Shown: positions 46,510 to 58,062, counted from the stretch's first letter. The stretch: 64,000 nucleotides of DNA from Bos javanicus (GCF_032452875.1 NC_083871.1:6857692-6921691), one strand, 5' to 3'. Made by a program: numbers and translations. Notes: generated by a model from the letters alone, not told the origin.

Positions 46510-47195
46510 AAGGAGCTCTGTGGAATGACTGTGCTCTGCTGACATCTGCCACGTGCATCTTCTCTGGGTGCAAAGTCCTGGCAAAGCTGAGGGAAGTGTT
46601 ATTTGAGAGCTCCTAGAAAGTTCATCTACTTTACTCTCTCCAGTAAATGGCCCACATTCCATCTTTTGTCCTTGGTGTATGACCACTTCTTGGGGCTTTA
46701 CTTTCACTTTTATGTGGTTCACAGATGCTGACCCATCACTCCGATGCCAGGGCGTTGTTGATTCCAGTTATTCTTCTCAACTGATCTCCTGTCCACAGCT
46801 TCCTTAATGATCGCTTTTATTAGGTAAGGTTCACAAAAACAAAAGGAGGCAGTTTGCACCTGTCTTGGTAAATGTCATGTTGATAGAGATGATTTATTAC
46901 AAAAATTTCCAATGGGCATGTCCCCTATCTGGGAAATGCATCACCCAGTTCTGACCAATTAAACTCTAGTTAAAACTAATTAGTTGACAAAGAGTTACCC
47001 TGGGTCCCCATGTACAAATGGTATGCTCCATGCTTGGGTGGCAAGATGGAGCATGGATGATGTCAACAAACGTTTATCTGTGGAAGGCTTGGTGTGTGTC
47101 ATTATTAGCTATACACATTTACTTACATTGTCTTATTTAGACTTTAAAACATTTTACTACTTGAATTTTCTCAATAAGAACATAAAGACATGACA
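46510..47195. other. Unique sequence
   Basis: No gene or repeat recognised. Confidence 0.4.
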
Positions 47196-48379
47196 AATGA
47201 ACTTATTTACAAAACCAAATAGACTTACAGACATAGAAAACAAAGATGGTTGCCAAAGGGGAAAGTAGGGGAGGGATTAATAAGGAGTTTGGGACTAACT
47301 TATATACACTACTGTATATAAACTGGGTAATAAACAGGGATCTACTATAAAGAGCAGGGAACTACGTCTAGAATTTTGTAATAACTTGTAAGGGAAAACC
47401 ATTACTAGGAACAAAGCTAGTAAGAGGTGATGGAATTCCAGCTGAGCTATTTCAAATCCTAAAAGTTGATTCTGTTAAAGGACTGCACTCAGTATGCCAG
47501 CAAATTTGGAAAACTCATCAGTGGCCACAGGACTGGAAAAGGTCCGTTTTCATTCCAATCCTAAAGAAGGGCAATGCCAAAGAACGCTCAAACTACCTCA
47601 AAATTGCACTCACTTCACATGCTAGCAAGGTAATGCTCAAAATGTTTCAAGCTAGGCTTCAACAGTATGTGAATGGATAAATTCCAAATGTAAAAGCTGC
47701 ATTTAGAAAAGGCAGAGGAACCAGAGATCAAATTACCATCTGTTGGATCATAGAAAAAGCAAGAAAATTCCAGAAAATATCTGCTTCTGCTACACTAACT
47801 ACACTAAAGTCTTTGACTGTGTGGATCACAACAAACTGAAAAATTCTTAGAGATGGAATATCAGACCACCTTACCTGGCTCCTGAGGAACCTGTATGCAG
47901 GTCAAGAAGCAACAGTTAGAACCAGACATGAAACAATGGACTGGTTCCAAATTTGGAAAGGAGCATGTCAAGTATGTGTATCATCACCCTGCTTATTTAA
48001 CTTATATGCAGAGTGCATCATGCAAAATGCCAGGCTGAATGAAGCACAAGCTGGAATCAAGATTGCTGAGAGAAATATCGATAACCTTAGATATGCAGAT
48101 GACACCTCCTTAATGGCAGAAAGTGAAGAGGAACTAAAGAGACTCTTGATGAAGGTGAAAGAGCAGAGTGAAAAAGCTGGCTTAGAACTCAGCATTCAAA
48201 AAACGAAGATCATGGCATCCAGTCGCATCATTTCATGGCAAATATATGGAGAAAATATGCAAACAGTGACAGCGTTTATTTTCTTGGGCTCGAAAAATCA
48301 CCACAAATGGTGACTGTAGCTTTGAAATACAAAGATGCTTGTTCCTTGGAATAAAAGCTATGGCAAACCTCAGTTCAGT

Positions 48380-49978
48380 TCAGTTGCTCAGTCGTGTCCG
48401 ACTCTTTGTGACCCCATGAACTGCAGCACGCCAGGCCTCCCTGTCCATCACCATCTTCCAGAGTTCACTCAAACTCACGTCCATTGAGTCGGTGATGCCA
48501 TCCATCCACCTCATCTTCTGTTGTCCCCTTCTCCTCCTGCCCCCAATCCCTCCCAGCATCAGAGTCTTTTCCAATGAGTCAACTCTTTGCATGAGGTGAC
48601 CAAAGTACTGGAGTTTCAGCTTTAGCATCATTCCTTCCAAAGAAATCCCAGGGCTGATCTCCTTCAGAATGGACTGGTTGGATCTCCTTGCAGTCCAAGG
48701 GACTCTCAAGAGTCTTCTCCAACACCACAGTTCAAAAGCATCAATTCTTCTGCACTCAGCTTTCTTCACAGTCCAACTCTCACATCCATACATGACCACA
48801 GGAAAAACCATAGCCTTGACTAGATGTATCTTTGTTGACAAAGTGATGTCTCTGCTTTTGAATATGCTATCTAGGTTGGTCATAACTTTTCTTCCAAGGA
48901 GTAAGCATCTTTTAATTTCATGGCTGCAGTCACCATCTGTAGTGATTTTGGAGCCCCCCAAAATAAAGTCTGACACTGTTTCTACTGTTTCCCCATCTAT
49001 TTCCCATGAAGTGATGGGACCAGATGCCATGATCTTCATTTTCTGAATGCTGAGTTTTAAGCCAACTTTTTCACTCTCCTCTTTTACTTTCAATAAAAGG
49101 CCTTTTAGTTCCTCTTCACTTTCTGCCACACGGGTGGTGTCATCTGCATATCTGAGGTTATTGGTATTTCTCCTGGCAATCTTGATTCCAGCTTGTGCTT
49201 CTTCCAGTCCAGCATTTCTCATGATGTACTCTGCATAGAAGTTAAATAAGCAGGGTGACAATATACAGCCTTGACATACTCCTTTTCCTATTTGGAACCA
49301 GTTTGCTGTTCCATGTCCAGTTCTAACTGTTGCTTCCTGACCTGCATACAAATTTCTCAAGGGGCAGGTCAGGTGCTCTGGTATTCCCATCTGTTTCGGA
49401 ATTTTCCACAGTTTATTGTGATCCACACAGTCAAAGGCTTTGGCATAGTCAATAAAGGAGAAATAGATGTTTTTCTGGAACTCTCTTGCTTTTTCCATGA
49501 TCCAGCGGATGTTGGCAATTTGATCTCTGGTTCCTCTGCCTTTTCTAAAACCAGCTTGAACATCTGGAAGTTCACAGTTCATGTATTTCTGAAGCCCGGC
49601 TTGGAGAATTTTGAGCATTACTTTACTAGCGTGTGAGATGAGTGCAATTGTGCGGTAGTTTGAGCATTCTTTGGCATTGCCTTTCTTTGGGATAGGAATG
49701 AAAACGGACCTTTTCCAGTCCTGTGGCCACTGCTGAGTTTTCCAAATTTGCTGGCATATTGAGTGCAGCACTTTCACAGCATCATCTTTCAGGATTTGAA
49801 ATAGCTCCACTGGAATTCCATCACCTCCACTAGCTTTGTTTGTAGTGATGCTTTCTAAGGCCCACTTGACTTCACATTCCAGGATGTCTGGCTCTAGGTG
49901 AGTGATCATACCATCATGATTATCTTGGTCATGAAGATGTTTTTTGTACAGTTCTTCTGTGTATTCTTGCCACCTCTT
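48380..49978 (-). pseudogene. Open BovB reverse transcriptase frame, 5'-truncated
   Basis: The longest open frame in the window. The minus strand is open from the truncation point near 49978 to the stop at 48380, about 530 codons; an in-frame Met at 49909 gives 509 residues. Counting from that Met, RT motif A is 'FIDYAKAFD' (152-160), motif B 'QGCILSPCLFN' (213-223) and the catalytic box YADD (254-257). The C-terminal CESW and WCW-containing block follows to the end. The endonuclease domain is missing, the copy has no promoter and it is followed by an inversion, so it cannot be an active LINE. The intact frame suggests a fairly recent insertion. Confidence 0.88.
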
Positions 49979-50175
49979 CTGATCATGAGCTCCTTATTGC
50001 CAAATTCAGACTTAAATTGAAGAAAGTAGGGAAAACCACTAAACCATTCAGGTATGACTGAAATCAAATCGCTTATGATTATACAGTGAAAGTGAGAAAT
50101 AGATTTAAGGGACTAGATCTGATAGATAGAGTGCCTGATGAACTATGGACAGAGGCTCATGACATTGTACAGGAG

Positions 50176-50548
50176 ACAGGGATCAAGACCATTCCCATGG
50201 AAAAGAAATGAAAAAAAGCAAAATGGCTGTCTGGAGAGGCTTAAAAATAGCTGTGAAAAGAAGAGAAGCAAAAAGCAAAGGAGAAAATGAAAGATATAAG
50301 CATCTGAATGCAGAGTTCCAAAGAATAGCAAGAAGAGATAAGAAAGCCTTCCTCAGCGATCCACAGGGATCAAGACCATTCCCATGGAAAAGAAATGAAA
50401 AAAAAGCAAAATGCCTGTCTGGAGAGGCTTAAAAATAGCTGTGAAAAGAAGAGAAGAGAAAAGCAAAGGAGAAAATGAAAGATATAAGCATCTGAATGCA
50501 GAGTTCCAAAGAATAGCAAGAAGAGATAAGAAAGCCTTCCTCAGCGAT
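50176..50548 (+). repeat. 187-bp tandem duplication inside BovB
   Basis: 50176-50362 and 50363-50548 are near-identical copies of a linker segment that starts 'acagggatcaagaccattcc' and ends 'cctcagcgat'. I count only a few differences, e.g. 'aatggctgtc' against 'aatgcctgtc' and 'agagaagcaaaaagc' against 'agagaagagaaaagc'. Confidence 0.95.
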
Positions 50549-51172
50549 GCAAAGAAATAGAGGAAAACAACAGAATGGGAAAGACTAGAGATCTCTTCAA
50601 AAAAATTAGAGATACCAAAGAAACATTTCATGCAAAGATGGTCTCGATAAAGGACAGAAATGGTATGGACCTAACAGAAGCAGAAGATGGCAAACCTAGA
50701 TAGTGTGTTAAAAAGCAGAGGCACCACTTCACTGAGAAAAATCTGTATAGTCAAAGCTATGGTCTTTCCAGTAGTCATGTATGGATGTGAGAGATGGACC
50801 ATAAAGAAGACTGAGCACTAGAGAATTGATGCTTTCAAACTGTGGTGCTGGAGAAGACTCTTGAGAGTCCCTTGGACTGCAAGGTGATCAAACCAGTCAA
50901 TCCTAAAGGAAATAAACCCTGAATACTCATTGGAAGGTCTAATGCTGAAGTTGAAGCTCCAGTACTTTGGCCACATGGTGTGAAGTGCAGACTTATTGGA
51001 AAAGAATCTGATGCTGAGAAAGATTTAGGGCAAAAGGAGAAGAGAGCGTCAGAGGTTGAGATGGTTGGATGACATCACAGACTCAGTGGACATGAACTTG
51101 GGCAAACTCTGGGAGATAGTGAGGGACAGGGAGGCCTGGCGCGCTGCAGTTCATGGGGTAGCAAAGAGTTGA

Positions 51173-51268
51173 GTTAGCCATGTTAGTTAGTTCATGAGTT
51201 AGTCCATGTTAGTTCATGAGTTAGTTAGTTAGTTCATGGGTTAGTTCATGCGTTAGTTCATGTCATTG
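51173..51268 (+). repeat. Imperfect 'ttagttcatg' minisatellite
   Basis: Repeats of 'ttagttcatg' and 'agttagttcatgag' lie directly after the old BovB 3' end, where BovB normally ends in short tandem units. Likely an expanded BovB tail. Confidence 0.85.
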
Positions 51269-51290
51269 ACTGAACATTAATGAATATACA

Positions 51291-51506
51291 CCTGTGTTGT
51301 GCTTAGTCGCTGTGTCATATCCAACTCCTTGCAACCCATGGACTGTAGCCCACCAGGCTCCTCTGTCCATGTGGATTTTCTAGGCAAGAATCCTGTAGTG
51401 GATTGCTATTTCCTCCTCCAGGGGATCTTCCCAACCCAGAAATCAAATCCAGGTCTCCCAAATTGCAGGCCAATTCTTTACCATCTCATCCACCAGGGAA
51501 GTCCCA
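51291..51506 (-). mobile_element. Bov-tA SINE with 8-bp TSD
   Basis: Reverse copy from 'gtgcttagtcgctgtgtcat' to 'tcatccaccagggaagtccc', with 'aatataca' at 51283-51290 and 51507-51514. Confidence 0.92.
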
Positions 51507-51605
51507 AATATACATAGGCTCATAAATGTCTGTATATATCACTAAATCATTTTTCTGTAAACCTGGAACTAACACAGTATTGTAAAGCAACTCTCTTCAG
51601 TAGAA

Positions 51606-52369
51606 AGAAAGAAGAAAGAGAACGTGAGCTCACGAGACTCCTCCCTCCCTGGAACTTTCCCACATACTTTCAAGCATTAGAGAAGAAAACATCTGGATAC
51701 TGATCTTGACTCTATTCCAACATGTGGGTACAGTCTTGAGTGGCAACATGGTTATTTCTCTCCTCCAAGTTCTTTTCAGGGATTATAGCCTGAACCTCCC
51801 TACCAGCTATTTCTTATCTCACAAGTGAGTGTAAGCATCCATATCCACAGAGGATAGTCTAGAATATTCCACACACCTGTTTCTCCAGGTGCTCCAAGCT
51901 GACTGTTGGCTGCAGGCAGAGCAGCAACAGATTTGTGAGACTCACGAGCTGCACCCTTTGCCAACTTGCATTGTCCTACCTGCAGGCTTGCTTGTATTAT
52001 AGGTTGTCTGTGACTCCTGTAAGTGAGGAGCTGTCTGGAACTTCCTGCCACTTTCTCAACTGGGGTTTTGTTGAGTTCTCTGTTTACTACATCACATAGG
52101 TGCCACAATGGAGCTGCAAGCAGGTAAGTGGAGGTCAATGTCTAGAAGCCAGTGGTATGCAGAGATGAGGAAGCATGGAGACCTTTGGGGAAGAGGTGGT
52201 GGTAAGGGGAGGTGGGGCCATGACCCTGAAGAAAGATGGTTGCTGGAGAGAAATCAAGGGATGCAACTGGTCAACGAGGGCAGTAGGAAGGCTTGGGCCC
52301 TGAAATTGGTACCAGATTGAAGTGGCAAGAAATGCATGAGTTTTTAAATCCAAAAGCCTGACTTCAACC
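51606..52369. other. Unique sequence
   Basis: No gene or confident repeat. Confidence 0.4.
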
Positions 52370-52470
52370 CAAGGTCCTTGAGTTTTCTGAGCTTCAGCTT
52401 TTCTCTATCACATGGGGATAAAATTCCAACACACACAATTGTCTTGAGGATTAAATAAAATGATGCAGAG
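52370..52470 (+). mobile_element. MIR fragment
   Basis: 'tgagcttcagcttttctcta', 'cacatggggataaaattcc' and 'gaggattaaataaaatgatg' follow MIR order. Confidence 0.6.
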
Positions 52471-52497
52471 GAGGCAGCTAGGATGACCATACAGCTC

Positions 52498-52580
52498 AAA
52501 AACAAGATGAACACGTTAAAAAAAAAAAAAAAACAAAAACCATTAACCAGTCAAAAAAAAAAAAAAAAAAACAAGATGAA
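52498..52580 (+). repeat. A-rich insertion with direct repeats
   Basis: 'aaaaacaagatgaa' occurs at 52498-52511 and 52567-52580. It encloses two long A runs separated by 'caaaaaccattaaccagtc'. This may be a tiny tail-like retroinsertion or slippage-driven duplication. Confidence 0.55.
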
Positions 52581-53359
52581 AAAACTACAAGCTTTACCAC
52601 CTGATAGTGTGGGTCAGAGCAGAAGCTCTGAACACATGTCTGGCTTCACAGAGTCTCCAGTTACTGCTTTCTCTTGGCATGTAAGGATGTATATAGAGCC
52701 TGACAACTGTAGCAGTATCCGAAAGTGATCCCAGGTGGGGAGAAATGGCTGTAGGGCCAGCCCTTCCATATCCCTCCCCCAGTGCATTATCCTCCCTGGT
52801 ATACTCTTACATGGGCTCAGTTTGGAACAGCAGCTGTACAGCCCATCTCTCAGATGGCAAAACAGGCTAGTTCTCAGAGAAATGTCTGTGCCTAGTGAAA
52901 TAATTCCCATGGGGAAAAACAAACAAACAAAAAATATTTGGAGATAATGAAATAAATTCTGATGCCAGTAACATTTCATTGGAGCTCTTTTATTTATTAA
53001 AATTCTTCCTCTGCTTGGTTTCTTGCTACATTTATGCTTTACCTAAATCTTCTTTCATAAGCTGCTATCTGGAAAGAGACATCCCTTTAAATAATTGAAT
53101 TCTTCTGCTGTAGCCCAGTTTCCATTTATTGCTTTGGAAACCTGACTCTATTAATTCTCTTCCAGAATGAAAATAATTAGTTGGTCTGATTTTCTTTAAT
53201 TTTATGAGCTATAGTTCTAAAAAGAGACCACATACTAAAAAACATCATACTTTAGGAGTGTGATCTTAGCTTTATGTCCCCAAGGAAGGAAAGGAGATTT
53301 AGTTTAGTATTTGCTTTCTATGTAAGAGGAACCATGTAGGTAATTTCACACACATGATC
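52581..53359. other. Unique sequence
   Basis: No gene or confident repeat. Confidence 0.4.
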
Positions 53360-53650
53360 TTTTTTTTTTTTAATTTTATTTTATTTTTAAACTTTACAAT
53401 ATTGTATTAGTTTTGCCAAATATCAACATGAATCCACCACAGGTATACCCGCGTTCCCCATCCTGAACCCTCCACCCTCCTCCCTCCCCTCCCCTCCCTC
53501 TGGGTCATCCCAGTGCACCAGCCCCAAGCATCCAGTGCCGTGCATTGAACCTGGACTGGCGACTCGTTTCATACATGATATTATACATGTTTCAATGCTA
53601 TTTTCCCAAATCTCCCCACCCTCTCCCTCTCCCACAGAGTCCATAAGACT
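53360..53650 (-). mobile_element. Young L1 3' end
   Basis: The T-run poly(A) is followed by 'aaactttacaatattgtatt', 'tatacccgcgttccccatcc', 'gtgcaccagccccaagcatc' and 'cacagagtccataagact'. This is the reverse complement of the same L1 3' UTR type as 40095-40309, extending further 5'. I could not find a clear TSD. Confidence 0.92.
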
Positions 53651-54204
53651 TAAATTTTGGGTCACAGTCTCTCTGAAGCAATGATTATTGTTTTTCTTCT
53701 CTACATGAAAAAGCAGATTCATAAAAGCCAAAATATTAGGATATTGGAAGAGCTAAGGTTTGAAGATCAATCTATTTGATTTTCAAAGATGTTCATGTCT
53801 GTTTAGAGCTGTCAAAACCAAATAAATACAAGGTCCTGTGATGTTATGAAAAATTTAAACACATTTCTGGGAAGCATGTTTTCATCGTGGGGCTCTATGG
53901 CCTTTGCAAAAACTGAAAACTTGACTCTCTGCCTTCCAGACACTGCTTTTTTAAAAATTTATTGCATTTATTTTCACATGGTCAGCAGAATAGAAGGCTC
54001 AATGAAAGGTTTTATGAAATGCCATAATCACTTTGGGGATCTGAGATACTGGGACTTGAATTCCCATCTTCCTAGATGCCCAAATGAGGTGGAATGAGGT
54101 CAGGGGTTGAACAGAGTTGGGAAGGGGCAGTCTCCAATGGGAGAGCTTGCCCATTCTGACTACATTGTAAGTAAGGAAAGAGGTCTGTATATTTGCATGT
54201 ACAT
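53651..54204. other. Unique sequence
   Basis: No gene or confident repeat. Confidence 0.4.
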
Positions 54205-54214
54205 ATGTATATAT

Positions 54215-54450
54215 GAGGACTTCCCAGGTAGCACTAGTGGTAAAGAACCTGCCTGCCAATGCAGGGGACAGAAGAAATGAGGGTTTGATCTCTGGGTCAG
54301 GAACATCCCCTGGAGGAGGGCTTGGCAACCCAACTCCAGAATTCTTGCCTGAGCTCCCCAGAGCTCCCCATAGACAGAGGAGCCTGGCAGACTATAGTCC
54401 GCAGGGTCACAAAGAGTTGGACATGACTGACATGACTTAGCACAGCACAC
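54215..54450 (+). mobile_element. Bov-tA SINE with 10-bp TSD
   Basis: Sense copy of the 'gcactagtggtaaagaacct' subtype ending 'catgacttagcacagcacac'. It has a local duplication of 'gagctcccca' and a disrupted middle. TSD 'atgtatatat' at 54205-54214 and 54451-54460. Confidence 0.93.
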
Positions 54451-54460
54451 ATGTATATAT

Positions 54461-54960
54461 TAAAACTCCACTCTGTTGGTATGAAGACCAGATACACTCA
54501 AAAGCAAAAGTTTGTGTGTGGAGGATCTAAATGCAAATTTGGGGAAAATGGACAGAAAATAAGGGTTTTCATTACATGTCAGGAGACATTTTCCCCAGAT
54601 CCTTTATCACTACCTTGCTCCTTTTTGCATGGAGGGTCAGAGAGGATGTTCATCTTCAAACTCAAGGGTGTTTAACTCAAAACTTACTCACCAGCATTCC
54701 ACTGAGACAAGCACTTTGTCTTTGGAGACTTTTCCAACCTTAGAAACGGAGCTGAGGGTTGTTAATAAAATAGTTGGGAGCCCAGCCCTCTCGTGGCTTC
54801 CTGTGGTGGTTGTTCATGGAGACTCAATTTCTGTGCTGGGTAACTTTTCTATCCAGGAAGAGGTGGTCAAGGGAGGAGGGTGGGGGGTTTTTGAGTCATG
54901 ATCCTGCTGCTCTGGATTGTGACTTGAGGTCCTTCTCCAGTGCATCACATTACTGACTAC
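54461..54960. other. Unique sequence
   Basis: No gene or confident repeat. Confidence 0.4.
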
Positions 54961-56705
54961 TTGTTGCTATTCACTCTCTCAGTCCTGTCTGGCTCTTTTT
55001 GACCCCATGAACTGCAGCACGTCAGGCTTTCCTGTCCTTCACTATCTTTCCAGAGCTTGCTCAAACTCATGTCTATTGAGTCAGTGATGCCATCCAACCA
55101 TCTTATTCTCTGTCACACCCTTGTCCTCCTGCCCTAAATCAGGGCAGCATCAGGGTCTTTTCCAATGAGTTAGCTCTTCACATCAGGTGCCCAAAGTATT
55201 GGAGGTGTAGCTTCAGCATCAGTCCTTCTAATGAATATTCAGGGTTGATTTCCTTTAGGATTGATTGGCTTGATCTCCTTGCTGTCCAAGGGGCTCTCAA
55301 GAGTCTTGTTCAACACCACAGTTTGAAGGCATCTATTCTTTGGTGCTCAGCCTTCTTTATGGTCCAACTCTCACATCCATACATGACTACTAGAAAAACC
55401 ATAGCTTTGACTAGATGGACAAAGTAGTGTCTCTGCTTTTTAATATGCTTCCTAGGTTTGTCATTGCTTTCCTTCCAAGGAACAAGCATCTTTTAATTTC
55501 ATGGCTGTAGTCACTATTGGCAGTGATTTTGGAGCCCAAGAAAATAAAGGCTGTCACTGTTTCCATTGTTTCCCCATCTATTTTCTATGAAGTGATGGGA
55601 CTGGATGCCATGATCTTCATTTTCTGAATGTTGAGTTTTAAGCCAGCTTTTTCACTTTCCTCTTTCACGTTCATCAAGAGGCTCTTTAATTCCTCTTCAC
55701 TTTCTGCCATCAGGGTGGTGTCATCTGCGTATCTGAGGTCATTGACATTTCTCCCAGCAATCTTGATTCCAGCTTGTGCTTCATCCAGCCCAACATTTTG
55801 CACGATTACTCTGCATATAAGTGAAATAAGTGTTGTGGTACTTCTTTCCCAATTTGGAACCAGTTTGTTATTCCATGTCTGGTTCTAACTGTTACTTCTT
55901 GAGGTGCATACAGGTTTATCAGGAGGCAAGTCAGGTGGTCTGGTATTCCCATCTCTTGAAGAATCACAGTTTGTTGTGATCCACACAGTAAAAGGCTTTA
56001 ACATAGTCAATGAAGCAGAAGTAGGTGTTTTTCTGAATTCGCTTGCTTTTTCTATGATCCAGTGGATGTTAGCAATTTGATCTCTGCTTCCTCTGTCTTT
56101 TCTAAATCCTGTTTGTACGTCAAAAGTTCTTGGTTCACATAGGACTTGAAGGATTTTGAGCATTACCTTGCTTGCGTGTGAAATGAGTGCAACTGTGTGG
56201 TAGTTTGAACCTTCTTTGGCATTCCCCTTCTTTGGGATTGTAATGAAAACTTACCTTTTCCAGTTCTGTGGCCACTGCTGAGATTTCCAAATTTGCTGAC
56301 ATATTGAGTGTAGAACATTAAGATCATATCTTTTAGGATTTGAAATAGCTCAGCTGGAATTCCATCACCTCCACTAGCTTTGTTTGTAGTGTTGCTTCCT
56401 AAGGCCCACTTGACTTCACACTCCAGGATGTCTGTCTCTAGGTGAGTGATATGGTTTGTGGTTATCCAGGTCATTAAGATCTTTTTTTGTATAGTTTTGC
56501 TGTGTATTCTTGCCACCTGTTCTTAATATCTTTTCTTAATATCTTTTGCTTCTGTTAGGTCCATACTATATCTGTTCTTTACTGTGCCTATCTTTGTATG
56601 AAATGTTCCCTTGGTATCTCTAATTTTCTTCAAGAGATCTGTAGTTTTCCCCATTCTATTGTTTTCCTCTATTTCTTTCCATTATTCACTTTAAAAGGCT
56701 TTCTT
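54961..56705 (-). mobile_element. BovB from linker to 3' end, decayed
   Basis: Reverse copy. The 3' end is at 54961 ('ttgttgctattcactctctc'), with the post-RT block at about 55100-55420. The YADD box lies in the minus frame 55803-55585 ('LRYADDTT'), RT motif A and its surroundings at 56163-55885, and the RT N-terminus at 56516-56163. It ends in the linker near 56705. Frames are broken by several indels. The segment that should carry RT motif B near 55800-55860 is disrupted. Confidence 0.93.
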
Positions 56706-58062
56706 AAAAAGGGACCCTTTTCATTGGATGTGGGATTAATTCAAGAACCATGTCTGGCTCAGGCCCTGGGCATGGGGACCTACTAGTGGTGGGCACATTT
56801 GGCCTTTCTCTGAGATGGCATCAGACTGTTGATAAGTTTTAAAAAAGTCTCATTAATCAAGGATGTGCTTGCTGTTGGAACACCTGGAGGAGCTGAGTTC
56901 TGACACCCCTCCTTCCTTCCAGGAGAAGGCTGGCATTCTTTGCGTTGGAATTCTCTGCCTCCAGCCCTCCATCTGTCTCACTGGTCCTCAGTCAACTTCC
57001 TGACTTCTGCTCTCTCTTCCTGACTATTTCTCTGACTCTGGGTTTTCTGCATTTATCCGGGCTGTCCCATCTAGTCTCCTGCCTGCTGACAGCAGCTTCC
57101 TCCCCACTTTATTGATCCCCATTTCCCTTCCCCATGACCCCAGACAGGGTTGGACGAGTACAAGTTTTTAGCTTTCTTTTTTCTTTTTAATTCTGGTGAG
57201 GGAAGAAGAACACATATATGCACAACTGAATTATCTCCTGCAAACTTGTGCAATTAGAAAACAACTGCAAGGATGATCCTGGGATTTGTAATAATCTCTT
57301 GCATTTGGAGGGATATGGAGATACCATTCTGATATGAGTCCTGAGTGCCAGCTGGGAGTCCCAGTGCTAATTAGAGTCCTACCACTTCCTGGGGACAGCT
57401 GAGATCATTTAACTCTTCTTTCTCCTGGCAGCTTGCCTTTCAAGTGAGGGAGGCATGCAGTTCCCTCCAGTGGTGTGTTGGCAAAAGCATTATTTCCCTC
57501 TTTTTTTGATGGGTTGCATTATTTTAGTCACTGTGTCTGATGTCTTGCTTTCCCCAAACACTCTTAACTCTGTCCTCTGGTCACTGGACAGAGAGATTGT
57601 CAAAAAAAGGTGCCCCTCTGCCTGTTTCTGCTGCCTTTGTCTGTGCCTTTGTGGGGAATCCTGGGGAAGTACCGTGAGTCTTGCTTCCTTTGACCTTCCT
57701 TACTCCGGCACCATAACGGATGGGCTCCTAAGTCACCATGTGCTGGAGAACATTACTTTGCAAGTCACTCATCTTCAACTTTTCAGTTAGACCGGGGGCT
57801 CAATCTTCAGGCCTCTAGCAAGTTCTCAACCCCAAAGCACAGAGGGTTTCCTGTAACCAACTGTGAATCCTGATCCTGTTATTCTGACTTCTGATCCAGA
57901 AGCATGTGGCTGTTTTCCCTTTCCCTGCTGCCTGGAGGTCCAGGACAAGTTGTCAGCACTGGGGCTGACGGGACTCCCTGCCCATTTGTCTTAGCTTCTC
58001 TGTGTGTATTCTGAGGGCATTCTGTCCTCACATGCGAGTCTGTGAACACCCCTCACACACAC
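56706..58062. other. Unique sequence
   Basis: Moderate GC at 56.9-57.8 kb. Frame 57455-57790 has no recognisable domain. No gene called. Confidence 0.4.

Larger units (their letters stand above)
48371..50686 (-). mobile_element. Younger BovB with inverted 5' segment and TSD
   Basis: 48371-49980: reverse BovB from the 3' tail ('cagttcagttcagttgctca') to the pre-RT linker. 49981-50686: the immediately upstream part of BovB (post-endonuclease linker, 'gatcatgagctccttattgc' to 'ctaacagaagcagaagat') in plus orientation. In element coordinates the first piece starts within about 6 nt of where the second ends. TSD 'atggcaaacct' at 48360-48370 and 50687-50697 (9 to 11 bp, because 'at' may belong to the element). 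The inverted part contains a 187-bp tandem duplication. Confidence 0.95.
47399..51172 (+). mobile_element. Old BovB, split by a younger BovB
   Basis: Part 1 (47399-48370) runs from the RT N-terminus ('acaaagctagtaagaggtga') through motif B and a YADD box (frame 47936-48313) to 'gctatggcaaacct'. Part 2 (50687-51172) resumes at 'ggcaaacctagatagtg', i.e. exactly the next element position, and runs through the post-RT block to 'gcaaagagtt'. Multiple frameshifts and several small deletions show that it is older than the element inside it. Confidence 0.9.
47196..51605 (+). mobile_element. L1 3' UTR, outer host of a four-element nest
   Basis: Left: 47196-47398, sense L1 3' UTR ('caaatagacttacagacata', 'ttgtaataacttgtaaggg'). 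Right: about 51515-51605 ('actaaatcatttttctgtaa', 'cctggaactaacacagtatt'). The interior is an old BovB that contains a younger BovB, plus a repeat tail and a Bov-tA. Confidence 0.82.

Noticed and set aside
46378..46722. 114-codon minus-strand frame
   Set aside because: It crosses the boundary of the retrocopy at 46495 and its TSD, so the frame was created by insertion.
53360..53662. TSD search around the young L1 3' end
   Set aside because: No matching flanks of 7 bp or more were found. The insertion may have involved a small deletion.
57455..57790. 111-codon Cys/Leu-rich plus-strand frame
   Set aside because: A signal-peptide-like start is visible, but there is no family match or exon context. 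Chance is the simpler explanation.
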